From an uncultured Eubacteriales bacterium (lineage in GTDB: Bacteria > Bacillota > Clostridia > Christensenellales > UBA1242), in contig CARFEX010000038.1 of assembly GCA_948971535.1 (NCBI GenBank), forward strand, positions 1 through 7,459: DNA of 7,459 nucleotides, read 5' to 3'. Below, piece by piece: positions 1-6,584 of the stretch; within the stretch, counting starts at the first letter, position 1, and each line of letters starts with the position of its first letter. The notes beneath the pieces are model-generated. The model was not told the DNA's origin. It saw only the letters and a program-made list of their open reading frames with translations, and searched no databases. The position numbers were made by a program, and so were the translations under genes.

Positions 1-89
1 CCTTGATACAAAAACTCATCAATTTGTTCTTTATTAAATTCTGAGGTATCAATATCTAAAAATTTAATTTTGTCTTTTTTATTTCTCAT
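1..89 (-). CDS. Unidentified protein, N-terminal 29 residues only (3' end beyond window)
   Basis: An open frame begins at the ATG at 89-87 and runs off the left edge without a stop. It gives 29 complete codons that start MRNKKDKIKFLDID and end DEFLYQ. The start is supported by a near-consensus promoter just upstream and by a purine-rich AAGGTAAGG ribosome binding stretch a few bases before the ATG. The visible piece is a short basic stretch followed by acidic, helix-prone sequence; there is no signal peptide or membrane segment. I do not recognise the family from this fragment. It is co-directional with ligA but separated by 116 bp holding its own promoter, so it is probably a separate transcription unit. 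Confidence 0.6.
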   Translation of the reverse strand, partial: MRNKKDKIKFLDIDTSEFNKEQIDEFLYQ

Positions 90-108
90 TTTACCTTACC
101 TTAAATTT

Positions 109-137
109 ATGATACAGCAAGATTGCAATTTTGTCAA
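109..137 (-). promoter_or_regulatory. Sigma-A-type promoter for the left-edge gene
   Basis: Read on the minus strand, a perfect -35 TTGACA (137-132) is followed by a 17-bp spacer and a -10 TATCAT (114-109), a 5/6 match to TATAAT. Transcription would begin near 102, giving a leader of roughly a dozen bases before the ATG at 89, just enough to carry the ribosome binding site. This is the best promoter match in the window. Confidence 0.75.
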
Positions 138-160
138 TATACAAAATTTTTAATTGAGAT

Positions 161-209
161 AAAAAATATAGTTTCATTAAATTGATTTATAATAAAAATT
201 TTAAACTAT
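161..209 (-). terminator. Weak candidate terminator after ligA
   Basis: On the minus strand the heptamer ATAGTTT (209-203), overlapping the ligA TAG stop, is complementary to AAACTAT (174-168). A second short AAATT/AATTT pairing can form inside the loop, and a run of six T's (166-161) follows. The stem is almost entirely A/T and the loop is long (28 bases), so termination may be inefficient or absent. The position, exactly at the end of ligA and before a fresh promoter, is the main support. Confidence 0.3.
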
Positions 210-2170
210 TTGTTTTGGTTTATTATTATTTTAAACTCTTCTTCTGAAAGTATTTTTACTCCTAGTTCTTTTGCCTTATCAAGTTTAGAGCCTGCATTCT
301 CGCCAGCAAGCACAAAGTCAGTCTTTTTGGAAACAGACCCTGCTGTTTTTCCTCCAAGGCTTTCAATAATTTCTTCGGCTTCTTTACGGCTAAAATTATT
401 TAATGTTCCAGTTAAAACAACTGTTTTTTCGGTAAAAATACTATTATTTGATGTTTTTATCTGAGTTTTTCTAATTTTAACACCTTTTTTGAATAAATTA
501 TTAAGTTCTTTAATATTATCTTCATTTTTAAAAAAAGTGTAAATTTTGTCTGCAACAACCTCTCCAATATCTCGTATTGAAGCTAGTTCTTCTCGTGTCG
601 CATTTTGAATATTTTCAAGTTCTTCAAAATTTTTTGCAAGGTCTTTTGCGGTTTTAATGCCAACTTCCCCAATGCCTAAAGCAAAGAGAAATCTAGCTAG
701 TTCTGTATCTTTTGATTTTTCGATGGATGTGAAAATGTTATTCGACTTTTTTTCTTTAAAACTTTCAAGTTCCAAGAATTGCTGATATGTTAAATCGTAA
801 ATATCTGATATTGCTCGCACATTTAATTTGTCATAAACGAGAGATACCGTTTTTTCTGAAAAGCCTTCAATATTCATCGCATTGCGAGAAGCATAATGGG
901 TAATCCTATCCACTATTTGTTCTTTGCAACCATAATGATTTGTACAGAATAACAATGGTCCTTTTTTGGTCAGCCTTTCCCCACAACTTGGACATGTTTC
1001 TGGCGGTAAAATTTCTTTGGAATTTGGTAATTTTTCAGCAAGCCCCATTACCTCTGGGATAACCTCATTGCTTCTTCTTAAAAACACTCGACTAGATATA
1101 AAAACATTTTTTCGTTCTATATCTTCTATATTGTTTAGTGTCGCACGTGAGATTGTAGCTCCTCCAAGTTCGACAGGTTCAAGAAGTGCAATAGGTGTAA
1201 CCCTTCCACTTCTCCCCACTTGCCAAAGCACATCGTTGAGCATGGTTGAAACTTCTTGTGCTTCAAACTTATACGCCATTGCCCATTTTGGGAATTTATT
1301 GGTCCAACCTATATCTGTTCGAGGTGCAACCTTATTGATTTTTAAAACCATACCATCAATAAGAATATCAAGTTTGGACTTGACTTTATCAACTTCTTCA
1401 ATACATTTTTTTACAGCTTCAAAATCTTCACAAATTTTAAAATACTTTCCTGTTTGAAAACCATTTTCTTTCAAAAATTCATGCATTTGTTTTTGTGTTT
1501 CAAATTCTTTTCCTTCACAAAGCAAGATTGAATAACAATAGTAATCTAGTTTTCTTTTTGCCGTTTCTCTTGGGTCAAGATTTCGGATAGCACCTGCCAC
1601 AGCATTTCTTGCATTTTTAAGTTTTTCACTTGCTGTTTTGTTGTATTCTTCAAGGTTAGGCAAACTCATCATACCTTCACCTTGAACTAAAAGTCTACCT
1701 TTAAAAGGTATCGTCATTGGTACAGAGCGAATAGTTTGAACTTGTTTTGTCACCTCTTCACCAATAACACCATTTCCACGAGTAGTCGCACTTTTATAAT
1801 AACCATTTTCATATTCAAGCACAATTTGAAGTCCGTCAAACTTATACTCAACTGCAAAATCTGTATTGTCAGCTAGTCTTTTCATATCTGAAATCCATTT
1901 TTGCAGGTCAGAAAAATCACGCACTTTGTTAAGGCTGTATAAATTTACTTCATGTTGTTTTTTACTAAAGCCTTCAAGCACCGTATCTCCAACTCTTTGC
2001 GTTGGTGAATAGGGCAAAACTATACCTGTTTCCTGTTCTAAGTCGACAAGCCGATAATAAAGTTTATCATACTCGCTATCCGATATAGTTGGAGCATCAT
2101 ATACATAATAATTTTTGTTATGTTTTTCAATTTGCGAAATAAGTTCTTTTATTTCATGCAACTTGTCCAT
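206..2170 (-). CDS. ligA: NAD-dependent DNA ligase LigA
   Basis: LigA seals 3'-OH/5'-phosphate nicks in duplex DNA using NAD+, in Okazaki fragment joining and repair. The protein is 654 residues, close to the usual 650-670, with the full domain order. The Ia NMN-binding region has YY21-22 and D31..Y34-D35. The adenylation domain has catalytic Lys110 in KFDG, TRGNG at 130-134, QGEG at 163-166, DGMVLK at 272-277 and Lys301. An OB fold follows, then a four-Cys zinc finger (C393, C396, C409, C415), helix-hairpin-helix repeats at about 430-565 and a BRCT domain at about 579-650. The ATG directly follows the pcrA stop with no gap, and its GGAGG lies inside the last pcrA codons, so coupled translation is likely. 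Several motif positions differ from the textbook consensus (TRGDG, VRGEV, RAGDVIP). I recall the same variants in Clostridium-type LigA. All catalytic lysines remain, so it should be active. Confidence 0.97.
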   Translation of the reverse strand: MDKLHEIKELISQIEKHNKNYYVYDAPTISDSEYDKLYYRLVDLEQETGIVLPYSPTQRVGDTVLEGFSKKQHEVNLYSLNKVRDFSDLQKWISDMKRLADNTDFAVEYKFDGLQIVLEYENGYYKSATTRGNGVIGEEVTKQVQTIRSVPMTIPFKGRLLVQGEGMMSLPNLEEYNKTASEKLKNARNAVAGAIRNLDPRETAKRKLDYYCYSILLCEGKEFETQKQMHEFLKENGFQTGKYFKICEDFEAVKKCIEEVDKVKSKLDILIDGMVLKINKVAPRTDIGWTNKFPKWAMAYKFEAQEVSTMLNDVLWQVGRSGRVTPIALLEPVELGGATISRATLNNIEDIERKNVFISSRVFLRRSNEVIPEVMGLAEKLPNSKEILPPETCPSCGERLTKKGPLLFCTNHYGCKEQIVDRITHYASRNAMNIEGFSEKTVSLVYDKLNVRAISDIYDLTYQQFLELESFKEKKSNNIFTSIEKSKDTELARFLFALGIGEVGIKTAKDLAKNFEELENIQNATREELASIRDIGEVVADKIYTFFKNEDNIKELNNLFKKGVKIRKTQIKTSNNSIFTEKTVVLTGTLNNFSRKEAEEIIESLGGKTAGSVSKKTDFVLAGENAGSKLDKAKELGVKILSEEEFKIIINQNK

Positions 2171-2180
2171 TTATTCCTCC
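2171..2180 (-). promoter_or_regulatory. ligA ribosome binding site inside the 3' end of pcrA
   Basis: The minus strand reads GGAGG (2180-2176), five bases, then the ligA ATG at 2170. These bases also encode the final Leu-Glu-Glu-stop of PcrA. The TAA and ATG touch with no intergenic base, the usual layout for termination-reinitiation coupling. Confidence 0.8.
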
Positions 2181-4447
2181 AAAATTTCAAGTGGTGCTAG
2201 TTCAAGCATTAAACTTTTTTTGCCAAATCCCTCAAAGTTAATATCTCCAACAAGGCCATCAGCAGATATTTCTTCTAATATCCCCTCCCCATAACGTGGA
2301 TGAGATAGTCTTTGCCCTACATGATAAATTGATACATCTTTTGCAGGTTTATCTTCTTTTTTGTCAATTTTTTGTGTATTTTGGCTCAAAAAGCTTTTAT
2401 GATTAAAGAATTTAGAATTATTTTCAAAAGTGTTTACTCCACTATCATAACTAGAATAGGGTCTTTGATAATCGTTATATGGTGAAGGCGAACCAAACCT
2501 TGTGTGATAATTGTTGTTAGAATTTGAATTTACAACTTTTTCAAGTGACAATAGTCCAAGCTCTCGGCAAAATCTACTAGGTGTTTGGTATTGAGATTCT
2601 CGATAAATATATCTTTTCGAGCAGTGTGTCATAAATAGTCTTTCCTCAGCACGAGTGAGTGCAACATATAATAGACGGCGCTCCTCCTCTATTTCACTAT
2701 TATTACCTATTGCTCGAGAAATAGGAAGCATACCTTCTTCTAATCCAATTACAAACACAGCCTTAAATTCAAGGCCTTTGACTGCATGAATTGTAGCTAT
2801 TGTGACTGAACCACCTTCACCTATTTCATCACTATCAGCTTTCAAAGTGATACTTTCGAGAAAATCACCAAGTTCGGCATCTGGGTTAAGAGTTTCATAT
2901 TCTTTCACAGAAGATATGAATTGTTCTATATTCATAAGTCTATTAAGGTCATCTTCATCTTTTGAAGAATATGCTCCTCTTATTTCAAACTTTGAAATCA
3001 CCTTTTCTACAAAACTTGAAATAGGCTTTTTGTCTATTTGGTCAAGGTCTTTATAAACTTCAATAAATTTGATTAATTTTTTATAAAGTGCTGGTTCATT
3101 CAAAATTGATGAGGAAGTAACAGTTTCGATAAGAGTTTTCTCTCCTGCTAAAGTACGAAGTTTTTCAAGTCCCCCTTCGCCTATACCTCGTTTTGGAAAA
3201 TTGATTATTTTTTCAAAAGATACATTATCCTTTTTATTTATAAAAATCCTTAAATAAGATATAAGATTTTTTATCTCAGCTCTCTCATAAAATTTGAAAC
3301 CACCAAATATTCTATGCGGAATATTATACGACAAAAAAGCCTCTTCAAATGACCTTGAGAGTGCATTCATTCGCATAAGCACAGCAATATCTTTATAATC
3401 ATAACCTTGGCTATGAAGAGTTTCCACATTCTTTGCCACGTACAGTGCTTCATCTCGCTCATCATACGCATTATATAAAACAGGTTTTTCACCATCACCT
3501 TGTTCAGTCCACATATTTTTATCAAGACGAGTTAAATTGTTTTTTATAACGTTGTTTGCAATATTTAAAATTGAAGCTGTTGAGCGATAGTTTCTTTCAA
3601 GTTTAAAAACCTTAACATTTTGAAAATCTTTTTTAAAGTCAAAAATATTTTGGAAGTTTGCACCTCGCCAAGAATATATACATTGGTCTTCATCACCAAC
3701 AACAAACACATTGCCATGAACCTTAGCAAGCATTTTTACCAGTTTATACTGTACAGAGTTTGTATCTTGAAACTCATCTACCAAAATGTATTTAAATCTT
3801 GTGGAATAGTATTCGAGAATATGTGGCTTTTCCAAAAAAAGCTCCAATGTTTTGCGGAGTAAATCGTCAAAGTCTAGTGCATTATTTTTTTTCATTCTCG
3901 CTTCATACTCATAAATAAGCGAGCCGATTCTACGAATATCCTCTTCGTCACTACGAGAGGCTATATATTCGCTAAGTTTCATAGTTCCATTTTTCCAATT
4001 AGAAAGATGAAAATAGAAACTTTTTTTAAGTTTATCTTTGTCGTCTATGATTGACTTTTCATTAAATATATCTTTTACGAGTTTGTCGGTTTCTGTATCA
4101 GAATAAATGGAAAAATTTTTGTCGTACGGTTCTAGTTCTCCTATCTCTTTACGAAGTATTCTGGCACACATTGAGTGAAAAGTTGATATCCAAACATTCT
4201 CTGCACCTTGAACCATTTTTGAAATTCTTTCTTTCATCTCACCAGCGGCTTTGTTAGTAAAAGTTATAGCAAGAATATTGTAAGGTGAAACACCCAATTG
4301 GTCAATCAAATAAGCAACTCGATGTGTCAAAAGTCTAGTTTTTCCGCTTCCTGCACCAGCAGTTACTAAAACAGCACCGTCAATCTCTTTTAAAGCAAGT
4401 TTTTGTTCTTCATTAAGTGATTCTATATCGTAATTTTTCATAGTCAT
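2171..4447 (-). CDS. pcrA: ATP-dependent DNA helicase PcrA (UvrD/Rep family, SF1A)
   Basis: PcrA is a 3'-5' DNA helicase acting in repair, rolling-circle plasmid replication, removal of recombinase filaments and transcription-coupled processes with RNA polymerase. All SF1 motifs are visible in 758 residues: Q-motif at about 11-19, Walker A AGAGSGKT (30-37), Ia TFTNKAA (62-68), Walker B DEFQD (224-228), III GDEDQCIYSWRGA (251-263), IV LERNYRS (283-289), V TIHAVKGLEF (552-561) and VI YVALTRAEERL (594-604). A flexible Asn/Ser/Tyr-rich linker (about 640-700) leads to a C-terminal Tudor-like module (708-758) of the RNA polymerase-binding kind. The ATG at 4447 or the in-frame ATG at 4441 could be the start; an in-frame stop lies close upstream. 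Neither has a Shine-Dalgarno sequence. The gene lies 21 bp after the unidentified 111-residue gene and abuts ligA, the arrangement familiar from Bacillota. Confidence 0.97.
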   Translation of the reverse strand: MTMKNYDIESLNEEQKLALKEIDGAVLVTAGAGSGKTRLLTHRVAYLIDQLGVSPYNILAITFTNKAAGEMKERISKMVQGAENVWISTFHSMCARILRKEIGELEPYDKNFSIYSDTETDKLVKDIFNEKSIIDDKDKLKKSFYFHLSNWKNGTMKLSEYIASRSDEEDIRRIGSLIYEYEARMKKNNALDFDDLLRKTLELFLEKPHILEYYSTRFKYILVDEFQDTNSVQYKLVKMLAKVHGNVFVVGDEDQCIYSWRGANFQNIFDFKKDFQNVKVFKLERNYRSTASILNIANNVIKNNLTRLDKNMWTEQGDGEKPVLYNAYDERDEALYVAKNVETLHSQGYDYKDIAVLMRMNALSRSFEEAFLSYNIPHRIFGGFKFYERAEIKNLISYLRIFINKKDNVSFEKIINFPKRGIGEGGLEKLRTLAGEKTLIETVTSSSILNEPALYKKLIKFIEVYKDLDQIDKKPISSFVEKVISKFEIRGAYSSKDEDDLNRLMNIEQFISSVKEYETLNPDAELGDFLESITLKADSDEIGEGGSVTIATIHAVKGLEFKAVFVIGLEEGMLPISRAIGNNSEIEEERRLLYVALTRAEERLFMTHCSKRYIYRESQYQTPSRFCRELGLLSLEKVVNSNSNNNYHTRFGSPSPYNDYQRPYSSYDSGVNTFENNSKFFNHKSFLSQNTQKIDKKEDKPAKDVSIYHVGQRLSHPRYGEGILEEISADGLVGDINFEGFGKKSLMLELAPLEILEE

Positions 4448-4476
4448 ATGATAGCAAATTTACAAAATTTAGTAAA
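4448..4476 (-). promoter_or_regulatory. Candidate promoter giving a leaderless pcrA mRNA
   Basis: The minus strand shows TTTACT (4476-4471; 4/6 match to TTGACA), a 17-bp spacer and TATCAT (4453-4448; 5/6). The usual seven-base distance from the -10 puts the first transcribed base at 4441, the A of the second in-frame pcrA ATG. That would explain why pcrA has no Shine-Dalgarno. In DNA this AT-rich, promoter-like matches arise easily, and the upstream gene could equally supply read-through transcription. Confidence 0.3.
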
Positions 4477-4804
4477 CTATTTTAGAACGTTTTTCGCTTT
4501 CAATCATTTTTCTGTATTTCAAATATTTTTCAATAGTTTCTAAAAGATACTTTTCTTTTCCTCTTGCATCCATACTAATTAGTTTTTCTTCACTCATAAG
4601 TAGTTTGATTGGATTGCTAACATTTTCGCTTCCGTTAACTAAAAATCTCACTTTCTCAATAAACTCATTATCAGCATCGTCAATAATTCTGATTTTGCAA
4701 TCAACTGGTTCATCACCATAGCCACAAGCCTTTCCTAATGAACTATTATGTATCATTCTATTCTTGGCTTTCATAGCCAACGATTTAAGCAAATCGCTTT
4801 TCAT
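4469..4804 (-). CDS. Unidentified 111-residue protein upstream of pcrA
   Basis: I do not recognise this family. The start chosen is the ATG at 4804 because a full AAGGAGG lies four bases upstream. A longer frame opens at a TTG at 4897, but that start has no ribosome binding site and its extra 31 residues would be translated from promoter-like intergenic DNA. The protein begins MKSDLLKSLAMKAKNRM, a basic amphipathic helix-like stretch. A central region rich in Asp and Glu follows, with two Cys (residues 27 and 36 of this start), and then a Lys/Glu-rich helical C-terminus with two YL repeats (YLLE, YLKYRK). There is no signal peptide or membrane segment, so it is probably cytosolic. It precedes pcrA by 21 bp and may be co-transcribed with pcrA and ligA. 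Reading frame and ribosome binding site look genuine; function is unknown. Confidence 0.8.
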   Translation of the reverse strand: MKSDLLKSLAMKAKNRMIHNSSLGKACGYGDEPVDCKIRIIDDADNEFIEKVRFLVNGSENVSNPIKLLMSEEKLISMDARGKEKYLLETIEKYLKYRKMIESEKRSKIVY

Positions 4805-4808
4805 ATAA

Positions 4809-4815
4809 CCTCCTT
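4809..4815 (-). promoter_or_regulatory. Strong ribosome binding site that sets the start at 4804
   Basis: The minus strand reads AAGGAGG, followed by TTAT and the ATG. It is a complete match to the anti-Shine-Dalgarno core and decides between this start and the unsupported longer TTG-initiated frame at 4897. Confidence 0.8.
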
Positions 4816-4851
4816 CTTTCACATTATCACTTAATGAGAAATGCAGAAACA

Positions 4852-4879
4852 AGTATAAATAAAAGACGGGAATTACCAA
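4852..4879 (-). promoter_or_regulatory. Candidate promoter for the 111-residue gene and perhaps pcrA-ligA
   Basis: On the minus strand TTGGTA (4879-4874; 4/6 match to TTGACA) is followed by a 16-bp spacer and TATACT (4857-4852; 5/6 match to TATAAT). Transcription would start near 4845, leaving a leader of about 40 bases that includes the AAGGAGG. It sits in the only sizeable gap between holA and this gene. Confidence 0.45.
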
Positions 4880-4960
4880 AAGATAATTTACTCGCAATTT
4901 AAACCATATTGTCGTATTTTAGAAGAGCATAAAAAGTCACAAAAAAAGTGGAAATTAATT

Positions 4961-5007
4961 TGATATTTTTCGAGAAAATAATCATTTTATCTTCATTAAT
5001 AATATCA
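4961..5007 (-). terminator. AT-rich nested hairpin after holA, weak terminator candidate
   Basis: TGATATT (4961-4967) and AATATCA (5001-5007) are exact reverse complements. Between them lies a second small palindrome, AAAAT-AATC-ATTTT (4975-4988). The structure begins 28 bp after the holA stop. The stems contain almost no G/C, and the nearest T-rich run on the minus strand (seven T's at 4947-4941) is more than ten bases past the outer stem, so it does not fit a standard intrinsic terminator well. It could simply reflect base composition. The rest of the 4805-5034 gap shows only the promoter candidate and no convincing gene. Confidence 0.25.
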
Positions 5008-5034
5008 TTTTAACAGATGTGCATAGAAGAATTT

Positions 5035-5979
5035 TTACATATATAAAATTGAGAAAACAAGGTAATATAAAGCATTTTCGGCAAGCATATCACCGCATTT
5101 AATTTTATAATCTATCTCCTCTAAAAGAGCATATATTTTTTTTAGTTGCATCTTTGAGAAATTTTTAAGTTGCTCTTTTTGTTTTTTTATCGCATATTCT
5201 TTTACACCCAATAATGAAGCCAACTTAAGATTGTCAGCATCTGAAATAGAGATAAAAAATAAACGGCGAAAATGATTTGTGATAAGAGCAAGTACACCTT
5301 GTTCCTTTGCCATTTGTGAAAGAAGCAAAAGAGCCTTTTCGCTATCTCTTTTGCCGAGTGCCTCAGTAAGTTCAAACACGATATAGTCGCTTTCTTTATG
5401 AACCAATTTTTCAACTATTTGTTTTGTTATTAGTAAAGACGAAGTATCATAAAAGCAGAGCTTATCTAATTCATTCATTGCTCTTGAAAGAAAGCCATTG
5501 CAGTAATCGAGAAGCGTCTCGACAGCTTCACCACTGATTTGTTTGTTGCGTTTTTTAAGTTCGCTTACAATTATACTTGTTGCAAGCGGTCTATCCATTC
5601 GCTTTGCATCAACAAACTCTGTTTTATTTCTTATAGATACAAATTTATCATAAAAGTCTAAAATAACTAGTACAGTGCTTGGAACAGGATTTGCTAAATA
5701 GTTTTCTAAATGCTTTATATCGCTATCACTAACTTTGACTGCATTTTTTATGACTACAACTTTTATTTCACTACCCATAGGCATAACTTCACAGCTATCT
5801 AAAACTGCCTTCATTGAAAAATTTTCATCATCAAACACTAAAAAATTAAAGTCTTCAAGTTCAAGCTTTGTTTCACGTTTTATCATTGACAAAGCTTTTT
5901 CATAGAGAAAATAGTCATCTCCCTCTACAAGATAACATGGTTTTATATCAGTTTTCAGCCTATTTTTTAATGTTTTCAA
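5035..5979 (-). CDS. holA: DNA polymerase III delta subunit (clamp loader)
   Basis: HolA is the delta subunit of the clamp-loader complex. It opens the beta sliding clamp ring so that it can be placed on primed DNA. The protein is 314 residues, slightly short of the usual 330-345 but complete. The N-terminal family pattern is clear: CYLVEGDDYFLYEKA at about 15-29, the degenerate nucleotide-fold start typical of delta, with no functional Walker A. The C-terminal collar ends in the characteristic KIKCGDMLAENALYYLV (from 292), corresponding to the family's K-x-G...aLe pattern. The start is a TTG at 5979, supported by CAGGAG seven bases upstream. It has its own promoter and lies just past the terminator of the phage-like block, so it opens the chromosomal part of the window. 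Confidence 0.9.
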   Translation of the reverse strand: MKTLKNRLKTDIKPCYLVEGDDYFLYEKALSMIKRETKLELEDFNFLVFDDENFSMKAVLDSCEVMPMGSEIKVVVIKNAVKVSDSDIKHLENYLANPVPSTVLVILDFYDKFVSIRNKTEFVDAKRMDRPLATSIIVSELKKRNKQISGEAVETLLDYCNGFLSRAMNELDKLCFYDTSSLLITKQIVEKLVHKESDYIVFELTEALGKRDSEKALLLLSQMAKEQGVLALITNHFRRLFFISISDADNLKLASLLGVKEYAIKKQKEQLKNFSKMQLKKIYALLEEIDYKIKCGDMLAENALYYLVFSILYM

Positions 5980-5986
5980 AGGTTTT

Positions 5987-5991
5987 CTCCT
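5987..5991 (-). promoter_or_regulatory. Ribosome binding site supporting the TTG start of holA
   Basis: The minus strand reads AGGAG, seven bases, then TTG at 5979. No ATG or GTG lies at a better distance, so this site is what fixes the non-ATG start. A run of nine A's lies immediately upstream in the leader. Confidence 0.7.
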
Positions 5992-6016
5992 GTTTTTTTT
6001 TGCTTTTGTTATGTTT

Positions 6017-6045
6017 ATTATAACTCAAAAGCAAAAAACTTGCAA
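6017..6045 (-). promoter_or_regulatory. Promoter for holA
   Basis: On the minus strand TTGCAA (6045-6040; 4/6 match) is followed by a 17-bp spacer and a perfect TATAAT (6022-6017). Transcription would start near 6010, about 30 bases before the TTG start of holA. It begins only 15 bp past the terminator of the preceding operon, so holA appears insulated from phage-side transcription. Confidence 0.65.
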
Positions 6046-6059
6046 TTATTATAAAGAAA

Positions 6060-6082
6060 AAGAGGACTTTATTTGTCCTCTT
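6060..6082 (-). terminator. Intrinsic terminator ending the phage-like operon
   Basis: An eight-base-pair stem, AAGAGGAC/GTCCTCTT with a seven-base loop, is followed on the minus strand by TTTCTTTAT. Counting stem bases there are five consecutive T's before the C. The TAA stop of the last holin-like gene (6071-6069) lies within the loop, and the 5' arm of the stem encodes its last acidic residues. The plus strand is also T-rich after the stem, so it could act in both directions. Confidence 0.8.
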
Positions 6083-6365
6083 CTTTTTTCTCTTCTATTT
6101 TTGTTTCTTCTTGGTTTGAATTTTCTTCTTTTTCTTGTTCCTGCACTTCTAACGCATCTTGTTCCATATTATCCTTATTTTCTTCCTTTGGTGGCATTGT
6201 AACCACTCCTAGCACAACTAAAATCCCCGCTACCGCCATGATTAGACCTTTCACAAGTTCGTCATTTATGCTAAAACCAAAACAATCGCCTAAGGCATTT
6301 AATAGCACAATCGCCGCTCCTGATAGAGCTGTCCAGAAACTATAAGATTTTATTCTATTCTTCAA
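6069..6365 (-). CDS. Holin-like protein, two transmembrane helices, acidic tail
   Basis: Probable phage holin: a small inner-membrane protein that permeabilises the membrane to release or activate a lysin. The 98 residues begin with a short basic MKNRIKSYSF. Two hydrophobic helices (about 10-30 and 41-57) are separated by a polar turn. This N-terminal layout resembles the phiLC3/phage_holin_1 type of Bacillota phages as I remember it, but no diagnostic residue proves it. The C-terminal 41 residues are highly charged, with 14 Glu, 3 Asp and 7 Lys. The start is a TTG at 6365, with AAAGGAGG six bases upstream inside the preceding gene. The two frames overlap by 11 bp, which suggests coupling with the BhlA-type gene. 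It is the last gene before the terminator, with no endolysin following. Role as holin is inferred from topology and context. Confidence 0.75.
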   Translation of the reverse strand: MKNRIKSYSFWTALSGAAIVLLNALGDCFGFSINDELVKGLIMAVAGILVVLGVVTMPPKEENKDNMEQDALEVQEQEKEENSNQEETKIEEKKEEDK

Positions 6366-6582
6366 TTTCAGCCTCCTTTGTTATCATATCTTTAAGGTCT
6401 GAAACCTCCTCCTTAACATCTTCTATTATTTGAAGATGCTGTGTTAACTCTTTAATAGTGCTTTGATATGCTTGCTCTCTTTTAGAACTATCTTTAAGTT
6501 GATAGAAAAATAAGAATACAAAAAGCATTGCAAATACACCATAGCTTACTATTACTTTTATTAGTTCATCCCAAAATTCCAT
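6355..6582 (-). CDS. BhlA/UviB family holin-like protein
   Basis: A 75-residue protein with the BhlA/UviB layout. A short N-terminus (MEFWDELIKVIVSYG) leads into one strongly hydrophobic helix (about 10-27), followed by the polar, RE-containing turn (residues 31-36, DSSKRE) and a Glu/Lys-rich coiled coil (about 37-72). Members occur in Bacillota prophages and bacteriocin loci, where they act as holins or holin partners in host lysis. The ATG at 6582 has GGAG with a five-base spacer. The gene overlaps the next holin-like gene by 11 bp and carries that gene's ribosome binding site in its Lys-Glu-Ala codons near the end. Two adjacent holin-like genes of different type are common in such lysis cassettes. 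The family call is firm; whether it still causes lysis is unknown. Confidence 0.85.
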   Translation of the reverse strand: MEFWDELIKVIVSYGVFAMLFVFLFFYQLKDSSKREQAYQSTIKELTQHLQIIEDVKEEVSDLKDMITKEAEIEE

Positions 6583-6584
6583 AT

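Noticed and set aside
966..1457. A 163-codon plus-strand frame inside ligA
   Set aside because: It lies wholly antisense to conserved LigA domains, and its Ser/Thr/Ile-rich composition is that of a complement translation.
4805..4897. A TTG-initiated 31-residue hydrophobic N-terminal extension of the 111-residue protein, resembling a signal or membrane anchor
   Set aside because: There is no ribosome binding site at 4897 and the stretch covers a promoter candidate and the strong AAGGAGG for the ATG at 4804. Hydrophobic translations are common in AT-rich non-coding DNA.
4931..4953. GTCAC-A7-GTGG near-palindrome as a holA terminator
   Set aside because: Only three base pairs (CAC/GTG) can form around a seven-base loop, too weak for termination.
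4899..4985. A 28-codon ATG frame on the minus strand in the gap after holA, encoding a hydrophobic peptide
   Set aside because: It has only a poor GAAG ribosome binding site and overlaps the AT-rich hairpin. Chance frames of this length are expected here, and unlike the 6585-6695 frame it is not fitted to its neighbours.
5202..5414. A 70-codon minus-strand frame inside holA
   Set aside because: It is a shifted frame within a clearly conserved gene and has no ribosome binding site or recognisable domain.
6011..6345. Plus-strand frames opposite the holin-like gene, one with a Leu/Phe-rich run that looks like a membrane protein
   Set aside because: They are the antisense of the Glu/Lys-rich tail and of the terminator. 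The minus-strand genes have ribosome binding sites and family resemblance; these have neither.
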